A stretch of DNA of 64,000 nt. Origin: Saprospiraceae bacterium (GTDB lineage Bacteria; Bacteroidota; Bacteroidia; Chitinophagales; Saprospiraceae). The notes beneath the pieces were generated by a model. It did not search any database and was not told the DNA's origin. It was given only the letters and a program-made list of their open reading frames with translations. The translations under genes and the position numbers were made by a program. Of the stretch, positions 1 to 9,041 are shown one piece after another; positions within the stretch are counted from its first letter, which is position 1, and each line of letters starts with the position of its first letter. The stretch is from NCBI GenBank assembly GCA_016717105.1, contig JADKGF010000009.1, forward strand, positions 62,001 to 126,000, read 5' to 3'.

Positions 1-307
1 AAACGACTCGGTCTATTTGCGACCAATACAAGGCTCCAGCACACATGACACATGGTACGGGTGTTACGTATAAAGTGCAGTCTTTCAAGTATTTGCCACC
101 AAGATATGATGCTGCTGATGTGATGGCCATTACTTCGGCGTGTGCAGTGACATCATTTAGTATCTGGGTTTGATTGTGGGCGCGTGCTATGATTTGTTTT
201 TGGCAGACAATGACAGCACCTACAGGTATTTCGCCAGCCATAGCTGCTTTTTTGGCTTCCTTGATGGCTTGTTCCATGAAGTAATCATCTGAATATACAG
301 TCAGCAT
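1..307 (-). CDS. tadA: tRNA-specific adenosine deaminase TadA (5' part, runs off the window)
   Basis: About 102 N-terminal residues are visible. The enzyme converts adenosine 34 to inosine in the tRNA-Arg anticodon in the cytoplasm. The zinc site is clear: HAE at residues 56-58, with His56 as ligand and Glu58 as the proton shuttle, and PCVMC at 85-89 with two Cys ligands. The GEIPVGAV stretch near residue 25 is typical of the family. The start is ATG at 305-307, giving MLTVYSDDYF. The usual length is about 150 residues, so the last third lies outside the window. A cytosine or guanine deaminase of the same fold is possible, but the motifs and length fit TadA best. Confidence 0.88.
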   Translation of the reverse strand, partial: MLTVYSDDYFMEQAIKEAKKAAMAGEIPVGAVIVCQKQIIARAHNQTQILNDVTAHAEVMAITSAASYLGGKYLKDCTLYVTPVPCVMCAGALYWSQIDRVV

Positions 308-366
308 CTTGCTTATTTTATTGTTCAGCGTGCAAGAAAAGAAAAAAGTTTTAGTTATAAAAATAA

Positions 367-400
367 AAAGCTCCCGGATCCAAAGAAGGACGGGAGCTTT
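367..400 (-). terminator. Rho-independent terminator
   Basis: A perfect 10-bp inverted repeat, AAAGCTCCCG at 367-376 and CGGGAGCTTT at 391-400, encloses a 14-base loop. It lies just past the stop of the large secreted-protein gene and before tadA, both on the minus strand. Read on the minus strand it ends in a T-rich stretch, so it probably ends the operon that starts near 7402. Confidence 0.7.
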
Positions 401-425
401 ATAGCATTTTTGTCAATCTGACGTT

Positions 426-3400
426 TTATTCCACTTTTATAAGTTTGTGTATCGATGTTTTTTTGCCATTTTCATGTACATGCAAAAGATAGAAGCCATT
501 TTCTAGTCCAGCCAAGTCTAGTACTCCAGACTGAGAAATACTTCCTTTAGTTATCAACTGACCAGATACATTGTGTATTTCATAAGTGGCATCTTGATCT
601 AGACCCAATACATACACCGATTCTGTAAATGGATTTGGTGCAACCATTAGCCTAGAAATATCTCCATCAGATACACCGTTTATGATCTTAGATTCCCAAT
701 ATAAATCCACATTTGCAGCATCTATATCACCACTTTGTTTGATTTGATTGGATGCATCTTCATTTAAATCAAATAGGTCGCTGAGAACAGAATTTTTATT
801 GGAAACGAACGTGAAACTGATGAAATTTTCGTTATTCCTAAGGCTTACACCTTGAGGAATGTCAGATAAATTGATAAACCAAGAGATTTTAACAATGCCA
901 TCTTTGATAGAGACGTGTTCAGTTTTGTTGAATCTGGGAAGTTTATTACTTGTCACATCGATAACAGAGATACCAGCATCTTTGATGTTAAATTCCAGAT
1001 TAACGGCCAATAGATTTTGGTTTCTGTCTGATTTCAACTCAAGCTCATATGCTTCGCCTTTATTGACAGCTGTGTCTGTAGCTTTGATGACCGTGAAGGT
1101 AGGCGGCTTGTTATTATCATCTGGGTTATAACTACCATTGATATCACCCATTTTTATACCGATGAATTCGTTGCCATAGATTAAGTTATTGGTATTGATA
1201 GAAGAACTTATAGGGCCAATATTACCATTGATAATTTGATGATTTTTGTCAAGAAAATGCCAAACTGGTACTGTAGCTGGCCAATTATCTGTCACACCAT
1301 CAACCAAATTTTTCAAAGTAACCAAATCAAGCGTCGTTATTCCACCGGTACCACTTACATCCGCAGCTAACTGCTGATATGGATTCAATTGTCTCAAACC
1401 TAAGACGCTTTCATAAACGGCCACCAAGTCCATGATATCGACTCCATCTCGTGCATTCCCATCTTTAAAAGGTGTAATGGTATAATCTGGTATAAAACCG
1501 AAACTGGCGCATCCTGATGCATCTGTATTGCCTAATCCCATATTTACACCTTCAATTGGTGCATCATAGTAGGTAAATGCGCATACGCTTGCTTGACTTG
1601 TCGTTAATAGTGTGATTTTTTGAACAAAAGTTGTTTTAACATTTGTTTGCGTATTGAATGCTGACCAAGTTCTGGTTATCAATAATGTAGTGGCATTTAA
1701 CTGTGAAATAGCATCGTTAAATGATTTTGTATAAGTAGTACCACATGATGATGCCAATACAGGTTCCACGTCATTGGGATGCACATCAGGGTTTGATTTC
1801 AAAGCTGCAATGGATATCGCGGTATTATTGATTGTAATATCAGCTGGCCATTCTATGGCGTCATTATAAGTGTGCCCAGATGCACAATTACCAGCTGGTG
1901 TATTCCACGGTAAAGTATCACAGATTTCCAGTCCATGAACAAAGACCTTAAAGACCTGAATATAGGTGTAAGTACTTCCAGTTAACCAATCAAGTACAGT
2001 CCAAGATCTAATTATTTTTTTATCACCAGAATTGACTCCATTTAAGCCTATGGCCTGATCGTTAAAATACATATAGATAGTATTGCAATCAAAATTTACA
2101 ATTTGTGGTTTAGTATTTCTAGGATCTACACCATGCAAATATTGTAGATCTTCGGGTGTAAGTCGATCAGCAAAACCACTGTTACATACATATAAATCAA
2201 ATTCACATGGCCATTCTATGTTATCAGCATCGGTATATCCTGAATTGCAATCACCCAAATCTCCACCATGACATCTTGTATCACATACCCTAAATGTCTG
2301 AGTACAATTTTCGCTTTTTTCTACTTTAATTGTGCCCCAACAAGAATTTCCCGTGGATTTGTCAGTAACTTTATACAACAATGTCTTTCCACCATCCGAC
2401 CAAGTAACTTCAGGTTTTGGATAATTAACATTATTGTAAGATAAGGTCACTTCTAGGTCTGCATTACAATTGTATGATCCTTCCAAAACCATAGAAGGCG
2501 TAATCTCGATTGGACTAAACGGATTTACTTCTACTGTGATTGCATCATTGCAAACTAATGAATTAGTTGTATTAGGAATGGTATAACTTACATTTGTACT
2601 ACCACTCACCGTAGCACCAGATTTGTCTTTTATAACCAATCTAACAAGCGTTGGATTTGGGCTACTACACGTAATGAATTCAGGAATGACTTGAACAGAA
2701 ACCAATTCACAATTGTCATAGTAATCAGCTATCAGCTCAGGTGTTATCTTTAATGGTTGCAATGAAGTAATCTGAACGTTGATATTATTTTTCATTGAGA
2801 TAACTGGCGCAAATTTGTCATAAACGTGTACTTCACAGGTACATTGGCTGATGATATTGTCACTGCCTGTTGCATATAATTTTACATGGCTGATTTTATT
2901 GATATCATCACAGTAGTAATCTGTTCTAGACAATGAAAGCGATACGTAATTGGTCGATCCATCATCAATAGCTTTTGCAACTATTGTTGCTCTGCCAAAC
3001 TGGTTTAGACTAAAAGTAACAATCTCGTCACAAATAGCAGTAGCATTGCTTGGTGTTTTTGGAGAAACCATAAAATCAGTCCAACACTTGTTTTGTGTCG
3101 CTTTTTCTATGACTGTAGCTTGATATGTTCTAGTATTTGTACTGTAATTTATATTATTTTCAGCTACGACTTGTCCATTTGAATCTTTTATTTCTAAGTC
3201 AAACCATTCGTTTTGTACATTGTCCCATGGTAGAAAATTAGAGGCAAACATTTCTAAAGTCTGACCTGGAGAAATCGAATAATGTCTGTTGTCTTCACAT
3301 AATATTGGTTGCGAGCCTGAAGAGCCAATGATAATCAGTGAACCTTGACAGGATTGTTGGGTAACAATATGTATTACCTTGTAGGTTAATAATCTGTTAT

Positions 3401-3662
3401 AGGCCACAGGAGGAAAATAATTGGAGACGATATTGTCATTGGCATCCCTTAGCTCCAGTTCGAAATCTGATTCCACAAAATTGCCCAATGAATCGGTAAA
3501 TCCATTGTCTTTAATAAAGTCAATAGCACCAAATTTCAATGGGTCATTTTGCACTTTTGCAGAAGTAGTACCTATACATTCGAGCTGTAATTGTCCAAAC
3601 AGTGTAGTCAGATTAACTGTGCATAATGCAAATACAAAGATAAAGAGTTTAAAATGTTTCAT
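426..3662 (-). CDS. Large secreted protein with dockerin-like region and T9SS type A sorting domain
   Basis: 1078 residues. The N-terminus is a signal peptide (MKHFKLFIFVFALC..., ending near residue 24). The middle holds repeated beta-rich, Cys-containing modules of about 100-130 residues. Around residues 735-790 there is a dockerin-type calcium-loop pair (DGVDIMDL ... TTLDLVTLKNL). A cohesin-like beta domain follows (about 870-970). The last 75 residues (starting VAPNPFTESV, ending HKLIKVE) are a type A T9SS C-terminal sorting domain, so the protein should cross the outer membrane and be attached to the surface or released. It is the last gene of a minus-strand run that includes an ECF sigma factor and is followed by a terminator. 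The exact role is unknown; adhesion or matrix function is an inference. Confidence 0.85.
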   Translation of the reverse strand: MKHFKLFIFVFALCTVNLTTLFGQLQLECIGTTSAKVQNDPLKFGAIDFIKDNGFTDSLGNFVESDFELELRDANDNIVSNYFPPVAYNRLLTYKVIHIVTQQSCQGSLIIIGSSGSQPILCEDNRHYSISPGQTLEMFASNFLPWDNVQNEWFDLEIKDSNGQVVAENNINYSTNTRTYQATVIEKATQNKCWTDFMVSPKTPSNATAICDEIVTFSLNQFGRATIVAKAIDDGSTNYVSLSLSRTDYYCDDINKISHVKLYATGSDNIISQCTCEVHVYDKFAPVISMKNNINVQITSLQPLKITPELIADYYDNCELVSVQVIPEFITCSSPNPTLVRLVIKDKSGATVSGSTNVSYTIPNTTNSLVCNDAITVEVNPFSPIEITPSMVLEGSYNCNADLEVTLSYNNVNYPKPEVTWSDGGKTLLYKVTDKSTGNSCWGTIKVEKSENCTQTFRVCDTRCHGGDLGDCNSGYTDADNIEWPCEFDLYVCNSGFADRLTPEDLQYLHGVDPRNTKPQIVNFDCNTIYMYFNDQAIGLNGVNSGDKKIIRSWTVLDWLTGSTYTYIQVFKVFVHGLEICDTLPWNTPAGNCASGHTYNDAIEWPADITINNTAISIAALKSNPDVHPNDVEPVLASSCGTTYTKSFNDAISQLNATTLLITRTWSAFNTQTNVKTTFVQKITLLTTSQASVCAFTYYDAPIEGVNMGLGNTDASGCASFGFIPDYTITPFKDGNARDGVDIMDLVAVYESVLGLRQLNPYQQLAADVSGTGGITTLDLVTLKNLVDGVTDNWPATVPVWHFLDKNHQIINGNIGPISSSINTNNLIYGNEFIGIKMGDINGSYNPDDNNKPPTFTVIKATDTAVNKGEAYELELKSDRNQNLLAVNLEFNIKDAGISVIDVTSNKLPRFNKTEHVSIKDGIVKISWFINLSDIPQGVSLRNNENFISFTFVSNKNSVLSDLFDLNEDASNQIKQSGDIDAANVDLYWESKIINGVSDGDISRLMVAPNPFTESVYVLGLDQDATYEIHNVSGQLITKGSISQSGVLDLAGLENGFYLLHVHENGKKTSIHKLIKVE

Positions 3663-3763
3663 GATATTGTGTTGTTTTTTATACCGTTATGGTATGGATT
3701 AATAAATGGTAATGAGCATTATTAATACTATTGCGCAAGTTGTATTTAATGAATTTTTATTGA

Positions 3764-5125
3764 TCAAAATTTTCTTTTACAGCCCAAACTCAAATAGAAT
3801 GCAGCCATATTTTTATTGATTTCTGTATTTATATCTTTGAGAACAAAGGTTTTTTGTTCGTACAGTACACCAGTTTGCAATGACCATTCAGGTCTCAATG
3901 CCCATTCCCATACAAGTCCACCATTCCATGATGTCTTTTGGCTTATAAATGGTGATGACTCATTTTCGAATTTCACAAGCTTAGCTTCTTGACTTAAATA
4001 TCCACCATTGGTCTTCGAAATAAGCGGAATCGTGGTGCCACCTGCGAGTGAAATTTGATGATTGTTGACTTTAAATAATTTGTATCTCAACTGTACAGGC
4101 ACTTCAAGTTGATGATGAAAAGTATGCCATTTTTGGGCTATGGTTTTTTCAGTTATACCTTGTGTTTTACCCGTCAAATTGGTTTCTGAGCCTTGCTCGT
4201 CGATCACAATTTCTACAATACCTTCTTTTTCAAATGGTGTACTTTGACTAGAAATATTATTTATTTGTGTTACCCAACGACTATACCTTAGACCTGTATT
4301 TACCGACCATTTACGGGTAAGTCTAATGTCCGTAGCGATGCCGATATTCAAAAATTCCATTCCTTGTTCGGAATTATTCATTTTTGTAAGATTTTGATAA
4401 TCTGTACTTTTTGTAGTGTAACTAAGCTTACTTAATCCGCCACCTGCAAAAAATATAATGTTAAATGCAACATGGCGTCGTGGATAAATGATAGGTGCTG
4501 GTAGCAAATTGTCAAACAAAATCTTTACTTCATTTTTTGCTAATGGCAACACATTTTCCAAATTCCTTTCTTCAGTTTTGTTAATCTCTATATTGGAAGT
4601 TTCTGATTTTATAGTTTCATTGGACAGAGTAGGGAAGGCTAATGAAATCTTTGGTTCCATTTTTTCAAATTCTGAATTAAGCATTGATTCAAAAACTTGT
4701 GAAGATATTAAATTACCATTTTTTGAATCGAGTTCAATGGTATTTTTTGTTTGTTCTTCACTTTGAGATCTTATCTGATTTATTTTATTTGTTGGACTTA
4801 TTTGAGTTGCGGTATTTGTTGGACTTTGGCTTGTAGGCGCAAGTGCATTGATATCCTTTTCAGAATCTCCTGCCAAAATTACAACTTCATTTGTTGGCTT
4901 TTGAATATTTACCAAAGATGATGATTTAGAATCCGAATTGAATGCATAATTCCAAACCAATACTGCAATGATTCCCATACCAACTCCGGCAAGCCAAAAC
5001 CAAAAAACTGGTCTTCTTTTCTTTTTAGTAGGCACATGAGGTTCTAGATTTTCCCACAAGGTGTCGAAATCTATATCGCGCTCATGATTTTCGGCTATTT
5101 TTTTGAATATTTTATCTTGTTCCAT
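3764..5125 (-). CDS. Single-pass membrane protein with C-terminal outer-membrane beta-barrel; putative ECF anti-sigma factor
   Basis: 453 residues. Residues 1-38 are charged and cytoplasm-like (including FDTLWENLEPHV, then a KKKRR stop). Residues 39-62 form one hydrophobic helix (WFWLAGVGMGIIAVLVW). Residues 63-215 are Ser/Thr/Asn/Lys rich and probably disordered. From about 218 to the end the pattern is that of a porin-family barrel with alternating aromatic strands and a C-terminal Phe, as recognised by the BAM machinery. The gene starts 7 bases after the ECF sigma gene. In this position the N-terminus may hold the sigma factor, but no known anti-sigma domain is obvious, so that role is inferred. 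If the reading is right, the chain spans both membranes. The barrel call is firmer than the regulatory call. Confidence 0.75.
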   Translation of the reverse strand: MEQDKIFKKIAENHERDIDFDTLWENLEPHVPTKKKRRPVFWFWLAGVGMGIIAVLVWNYAFNSDSKSSSLVNIQKPTNEVVILAGDSEKDINALAPTSQSPTNTATQISPTNKINQIRSQSEEQTKNTIELDSKNGNLISSQVFESMLNSEFEKMEPKISLAFPTLSNETIKSETSNIEINKTEERNLENVLPLAKNEVKILFDNLLPAPIIYPRRHVAFNIIFFAGGGLSKLSYTTKSTDYQNLTKMNNSEQGMEFLNIGIATDIRLTRKWSVNTGLRYSRWVTQINNISSQSTPFEKEGIVEIVIDEQGSETNLTGKTQGITEKTIAQKWHTFHHQLEVPVQLRYKLFKVNNHQISLAGGTTIPLISKTNGGYLSQEAKLVKFENESSPFISQKTSWNGGLVWEWALRPEWSLQTGVLYEQKTFVLKDINTEINKNMAAFYLSLGCKRKF

Positions 5126-5132
5126 GATCTTT

Positions 5133-5666
5133 TTATGCTGTCAATTGGACTTTGTATTTGATTAATAATGCCTGAATCATCTTTCGGGCTCTTGATAATT
5201 GTGATCGGGAAGTACTCTCACCTACACCGAGCAATTCGGCAATTTCAAGATGCGAATATCCTTCGATAACGTGCATATTGAACACTAAGCGATAAGGCAA
5301 GGGAATCTCTTCTATGATCTTCATGATGCCAGCTTCGTCACCCATCATCAGATAATCTGCCGTACCCAACTCTTCATAATCACTCATATCTACATCTACG
5401 ATTAGATGTTTTTTTCTGATCTCCTTTAGGCAGGTAGTTGCAGCTATGCGACACAGCCACGATTTGAAAGAACCTGTTTCTTGGTAAGTCAGTATATTTT
5501 GAAAAATTCGTATAAAACTTTCCTGCACCATATCTTCGGCGTGATGCTTGTCCCCCATATACCTTGTACATACCGACATCAATGTAGGCGAATATATACG
5601 CACCAGCTCCTTAAAAGCTACTTTGTTATATGCTTTGCATTGCGATATGATGGTGGCTTCAGTCAT
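5133..5666 (-). CDS. ECF sigma-70 family RNA polymerase sigma factor
   Basis: 177 residues, a normal ECF length. Region 2 lies at about residues 20-90 (YMGDKHHAEDMVQESFIRIF, then a Trp-Leu-Cys-Arg-Ile segment), and region 4 at about 115-170 with its helix-turn-helix (GYSHLEIAELLGVGESTSRS). It directs RNA polymerase to a small set of promoters. It starts 12 bases after the lipoprotein gene and ends 7 bases before the barrel protein, so the three are almost surely co-transcribed. The start is ATG at 5664-5666. Confidence 0.9.
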   Translation of the reverse strand: MTEATIISQCKAYNKVAFKELVRIYSPTLMSVCTRYMGDKHHAEDMVQESFIRIFQNILTYQETGSFKSWLCRIAATTCLKEIRKKHLIVDVDMSDYEELGTADYLMMGDEAGIMKIIEEIPLPYRLVFNMHVIEGYSHLEIAELLGVGESTSRSQLSRARKMIQALLIKYKVQLTA

Positions 5667-5678
5667 TCGAAAGATAAC

Positions 5679-7402
5679 TTAAAACGCTTTTAAAACCTGA
5701 AATTCTCCTTCTACATTTTTATAACCAGCAGTCAAAGGATTATAGGATTTGGTCCAGAATTTACCCTTGAAATATCCTCTGATAATCTTGTCATTTTGAT
5801 AATTAAAATGCGTGATTTCAAATCGTTCAAATCCACAACCCAATGTTGATGTAGGGCAATAAATTTCATATCCTTTCCCTTCAAATTCGGTTTCTCTCAG
5901 CAAAATATTGAGCTGGTTATCCATTTTTATACCTATGCCATCAGCCGGTGCGATGAGGTTCAGTAATGCTTCGGATGAGCCAGGTTTGGTAATTTGGATT
6001 TTCATTCTACCATCTGTATTTTTTGAAGTGCTCATATCCCAATACATCTTATTCTCGCCATCGATGATGAGATTGATGTATGGATTTTTCGCCTCTGTAC
6101 AGGCAAACCAAGAGCCCGATTCGATCACAGGATTTACTGGCCATACGATAGGATTTCCAGTTTCATTGCCATAGATATCCGACGCTTTTAGTACAATCTC
6201 TTTGAGATCACAAGTGGCTATCCATTGTTCGATAGCTGCATCTTTACCAAAAATATATCCATCTCCTGCATTTGCATTTTTCAATATATACGATCCTGCG
6301 TTGTTGCCTAAACAATCTTTTACCTTTCCTTTTAACAAAGAAAAAGCAGATTTTACATTATTGAGATCTATGATAAAGTTTTGAATATCTTTGTTTTGTG
6401 TTACAATATTAGCCTTGGTGATCATGCCGCATGATGCAGATATTTCTACAGCTGTTGTTGCATTTGTTGGAAGAAAAACCGACCAATTTCCAGCCGCTGA
6501 TGTTTGTATATATTGATTATGACTGGCTATTTTGAGTGTCAAATTAGAAACAGGTTTTCCATCCAATAAAGTTTTACCACTAATATAAATACCTGGTGAT
6601 GCTACTGCCAAGCAATAAAATCCGTCTTTTGTATGTTGATAATGAAATACATCGGTTTCTTTATTGACAGTAACTTCTCTCCAAACAGCGGCATCCATAT
6701 CGCAATACCAAAGCTTCAAATTGTCACTTGTAAAGACATTCTTAGGATTCAAGATATTTATGCTAGCTGTTAGATTTTCTCCGAATACCGTGTTGATTTT
6801 TAAGAAATACGCCTTAGAAATATTGAGAAAAACGTGACGTCCACTTGCATCTTGACCTGCACGGATTTGTGGGATCGCTGTAGCCTGAAAAACATCATTG
6901 AGGTCAGGTGCAAAAGTTGTGGTTTGAACTTGTCCTGTGTAAGTGCTATTATTGGTTTTGAAGTTATTTGGTGCTAAAGATATTTCGGGATTTACGTCCA
7001 ATGTTGTCGTATTATCGTGTGCAAATGTCTTGGTTTTTTATTGTCAAAAATGGTAAGTACCGAGTAGTTTATATCATTTTCATGACCTGAAAGTAGAAAT
7101 TCATGGTTGAATCCTTTATCATCCTTGATGGTCATTTTCTCTCCGTACTTATTGATTTTTTTAGCTTCAAAAACCACCACACCATTTTTTTCGGCCTTCC
7201 ATTGTTGTTGGTTAAAGGTGGCAGTAAAAGTTGTTTTTTCTTGACCGTATTCATTGATGACACGCGCTGTATGGGTAGTAGAGATCGTGACTTTGGGTGG
7301 ATCGGTGACATCAGTCTCAGTGATGCTTTCTTCGTTTTCGTGGCAAGCCATGTAGGCAAAACAAAGGATGGTACTAAAAAAGGCAAGACGTATCGAATTC
7401 AT
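5679..7402 (-). CDS. Lipoprotein with carboxypeptidase-regulatory-like domain (frameshifted in this sequence)
   Basis: Two overlapping reading frames (7402-6992 and 7001-5679) join into one protein of about 574 residues if one base is added to the T6 run at 7034-7039; the rebuilt text reads FDNKKTKTFAHDNTTTLDVN across the join. The start chosen is ATG at 7402 (MNSIRLAFFS); an in-frame ATG 7 codons upstream is possible. A lipobox, AYMAC with Cys20, predicts lipidation. Around residues 290-330 of the joined protein there is a prealbumin-like / carboxypeptidase-regulatory segment (ISGKTLLDGKPVSNLTLK). It is the first gene of the run with the ECF sigma factor, the barrel protein and the T9SS cargo. 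The function is unknown. The break may be a sequencing error. Confidence 0.7.
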
Positions 7403-7699
7403 GTTGATATTTGCGTTGTACAATCATATAATCCATAAAGAAAGGGAAACGCTGCGAGAATGTATATTTTTTTTTGATGGAAGTGTAGATTTGTAAAAAA
7501 TGGTAATACTGGCTTGGCAGTTGCGCTTCACAAAGTAAGGGCCATATCTTAAATTAAGTCCAATTGGATTCAAAAAATGAGGTCTGATTATTATTGACTT
7601 CATGAGTAAAAAAGGGATTAAGCAGAATACGCTACATCTTTAAAAAATATCTAATCACAATTTGGTGGCAATTTAAGCGCTAAACTTGAAGGAATAAAC
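7403..7699. other. Intergenic stretch
   Basis: About 300 bases between the minus-strand lipoprotein and the plus-strand Fic locus. I see no gene here. It has long T and A runs (7470-7479 is mostly T) and marks the border between the conserved operon on the left and the accessory region on the right. Confidence 0.6.
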
Positions 7700-7707
7700 T
7701 AACTTTG
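7700..7707 (+). promoter_or_regulatory. Putative -7 promoter element
   Basis: TAACTTTG matches the Bacteroidota -7 consensus TAnnTTTG and lies 31 bases before the ATG at 7738. No convincing -33 TTTG is found at the usual spacing, so support is moderate. Confidence 0.4.
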
Positions 7708-7737
7708 TAACATAAAAATTAGAAACATAGGCTGACC

Positions 7738-7812
7738 ATGACTAACAATTTTAATTTGGAATTGGACGAAACCATAAAACTGAACCTTTCTAAAATCGGC
7801 TATGCAGTCTAA
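7738..7812 (+). pseudogene. Short ORF resembling the C-terminus of a type I restriction methylase subunit (HsdM remnant)
   Basis: A 24-codon ORF ends in LDETIKLNLSKIGYAV and overlaps the start of the Fic gene by 11 bases. HsdM proteins commonly end in a short helix followed by LGY plus two residues, and BRO/Fic-type genes are often found inside type I restriction loci just after hsdM. Both points suggest this is the tail of a lost hsdM. The match is short and made from memory of the family, so confidence is low. It could also be a simple upstream leader ORF. Confidence 0.35.
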
Positions 7813-8683
7813 ATCAAAAATATCTATGCGCTTTTTTGACGACAGAGAGGTACGAGCCGTTTGGGATGATATCAATGCCAAATGGTGGTTTTCGGTATTG
7901 GATATAGTATCAGTACTTACCGACCAAGATGATTACAATAAAACCCGAAACTATTGGAAATACCTCAAAGCAAAACATAAAAAGGAAAATAGTGAGATGG
8001 TTAGTGCCACTACCCAACTGAAATTATTGGCAAATGATGGCAAACGCTATTTGACCGATATGCTCGATTACGAAGGCATCATAGCATTAGGTAAAACATT
8101 TCCAGGCACTAAGGCCAACCGATTTATCGAGTGGTTTACGTTTAGCCCAGAAAGTATAGATGGCAAAAGCAAAACCAAGGCTTATGCCTTATTTGAAACA
8201 TCTTTTGTAGATAGCATAGAAGTAGGCACAATCAAAGGCTTACAGCAGATACATGCTTATATTTTTGGCGGCTTATATGATTTCGCAGGACAATTAAGAA
8301 CAAAAAACATTGCTAAAGGTGGATATAAATTTGAGTATGCTCAATATTTAAACTCTACTTTGCTACAAATAGACCAAATGCCCGAAACCAATTTTGGTGA
8401 AATTGTAGAAAAATATGTGGCGATGAACAAAGCCCACCCATTTATGGAAGGCAATGGCAGAAGCACGCGTATATGGTTGGATTTACTTTTGAAAAAACAA
8501 CTAAAATGCTGTATAGATTGGAGTAAAATAAGCAAAGCTAACTATATGAATGCTATGATTATTAGCACCGTAGATAGTAGTGAATTAAACAAGCTACTAA
8601 AACATGCTTTAACAAGCGAAATCAACAGCAGAGAAATGTATATGAAAGGTATAGATTACTCGTATTATTATGAAGAAAATTAA
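7802..8683 (+). CDS. BRO-N / Fic domain fusion protein
   Basis: 293 residues. The N-terminal 105 residues (MRFFDDREVRAVWDD ... KRYLTDMLDYEGI) resemble the BRO-N / antirepressor-like domain found in phage and restriction-locus proteins. The C-terminal part is a Fic domain with the catalytic loop HPFMEGNGRSTR at residues 212-223, a full match to HPFx[D/E]GNGRxxR. Fic enzymes usually transfer AMP from ATP to a hydroxyl on a target protein. No clear (S/T)xxxE(G/N) inhibitory helix is seen N-terminal to the Fic core, so control may come from a partner or from the BRO part. The place next to a possible hsdM tail and a broken helicase points to a defence-type locus. The gene is intact. Confidence 0.82.
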   Translation: MQSKSKISMRFFDDREVRAVWDDINAKWWFSVLDIVSVLTDQDDYNKTRNYWKYLKAKHKKENSEMVSATTQLKLLANDGKRYLTDMLDYEGIIALGKTFPGTKANRFIEWFTFSPESIDGKSKTKAYALFETSFVDSIEVGTIKGLQQIHAYIFGGLYDFAGQLRTKNIAKGGYKFEYAQYLNSTLLQIDQMPETNFGEIVEKYVAMNKAHPFMEGNGRSTRIWLDLLLKKQLKCCIDWSKISKANYMNAMIISTVDSSELNKLLKHALTSEINSREMYMKGIDYSYYYEEN

Positions 8684-9041
8684 AGAAAATATGAATGGAT
8701 GGAAAATGTAGTTCAAATTATTCAATAGCATTTGGTATATTGGGATGATTTTGTAATTTCATGTCGTAGATTTAACAGTTGAATAATCCAATATCAAAGT
8801 AAATATTAAGACGTGATGGAAAACTAGATGCAATGGTTCTATGGTTAAATCTAAATAGAATAGCCCAAAACCACCTAAAAGCAAACTACAAAAATCTTAG
8901 CAAATCTAATATACGGATCGTTCAACTAAAATATCTACAAGCCCTTTAAAATGTCAAAGATTTGCTTTACTTTTGTGCTCATGGGCTCGTAGATATTCCT
9001 TTGAGCTAGATGTAATTGTCATGAAAAATTTGAATTAACTT
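8684..9041. other. Intergenic stretch with inverted repeat and promoter-like element
   Basis: About 360 bases without a gene. Besides the inverted repeat at 8930-8997, described separately, I see no coding potential: stops occur in all frames. Confidence 0.5.
8930..8997 (+). promoter_or_regulatory. 15-bp inverted repeat enclosing a TAnnTTTG promoter element
   Basis: The arms are AATATCTACAAGCCC at 8930-8944 and GGGCTCGTAGATATT at 8983-8997, which pair with one mismatch. Between them TACTTTTG at 8968-8975 fits the Bacteroidota -7 element. The ATG of the helicase gene follows at 9042. The arrangement could be an operator around the promoter or a hairpin in the DNA; no protein partner is evident. 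Confidence 0.4.
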
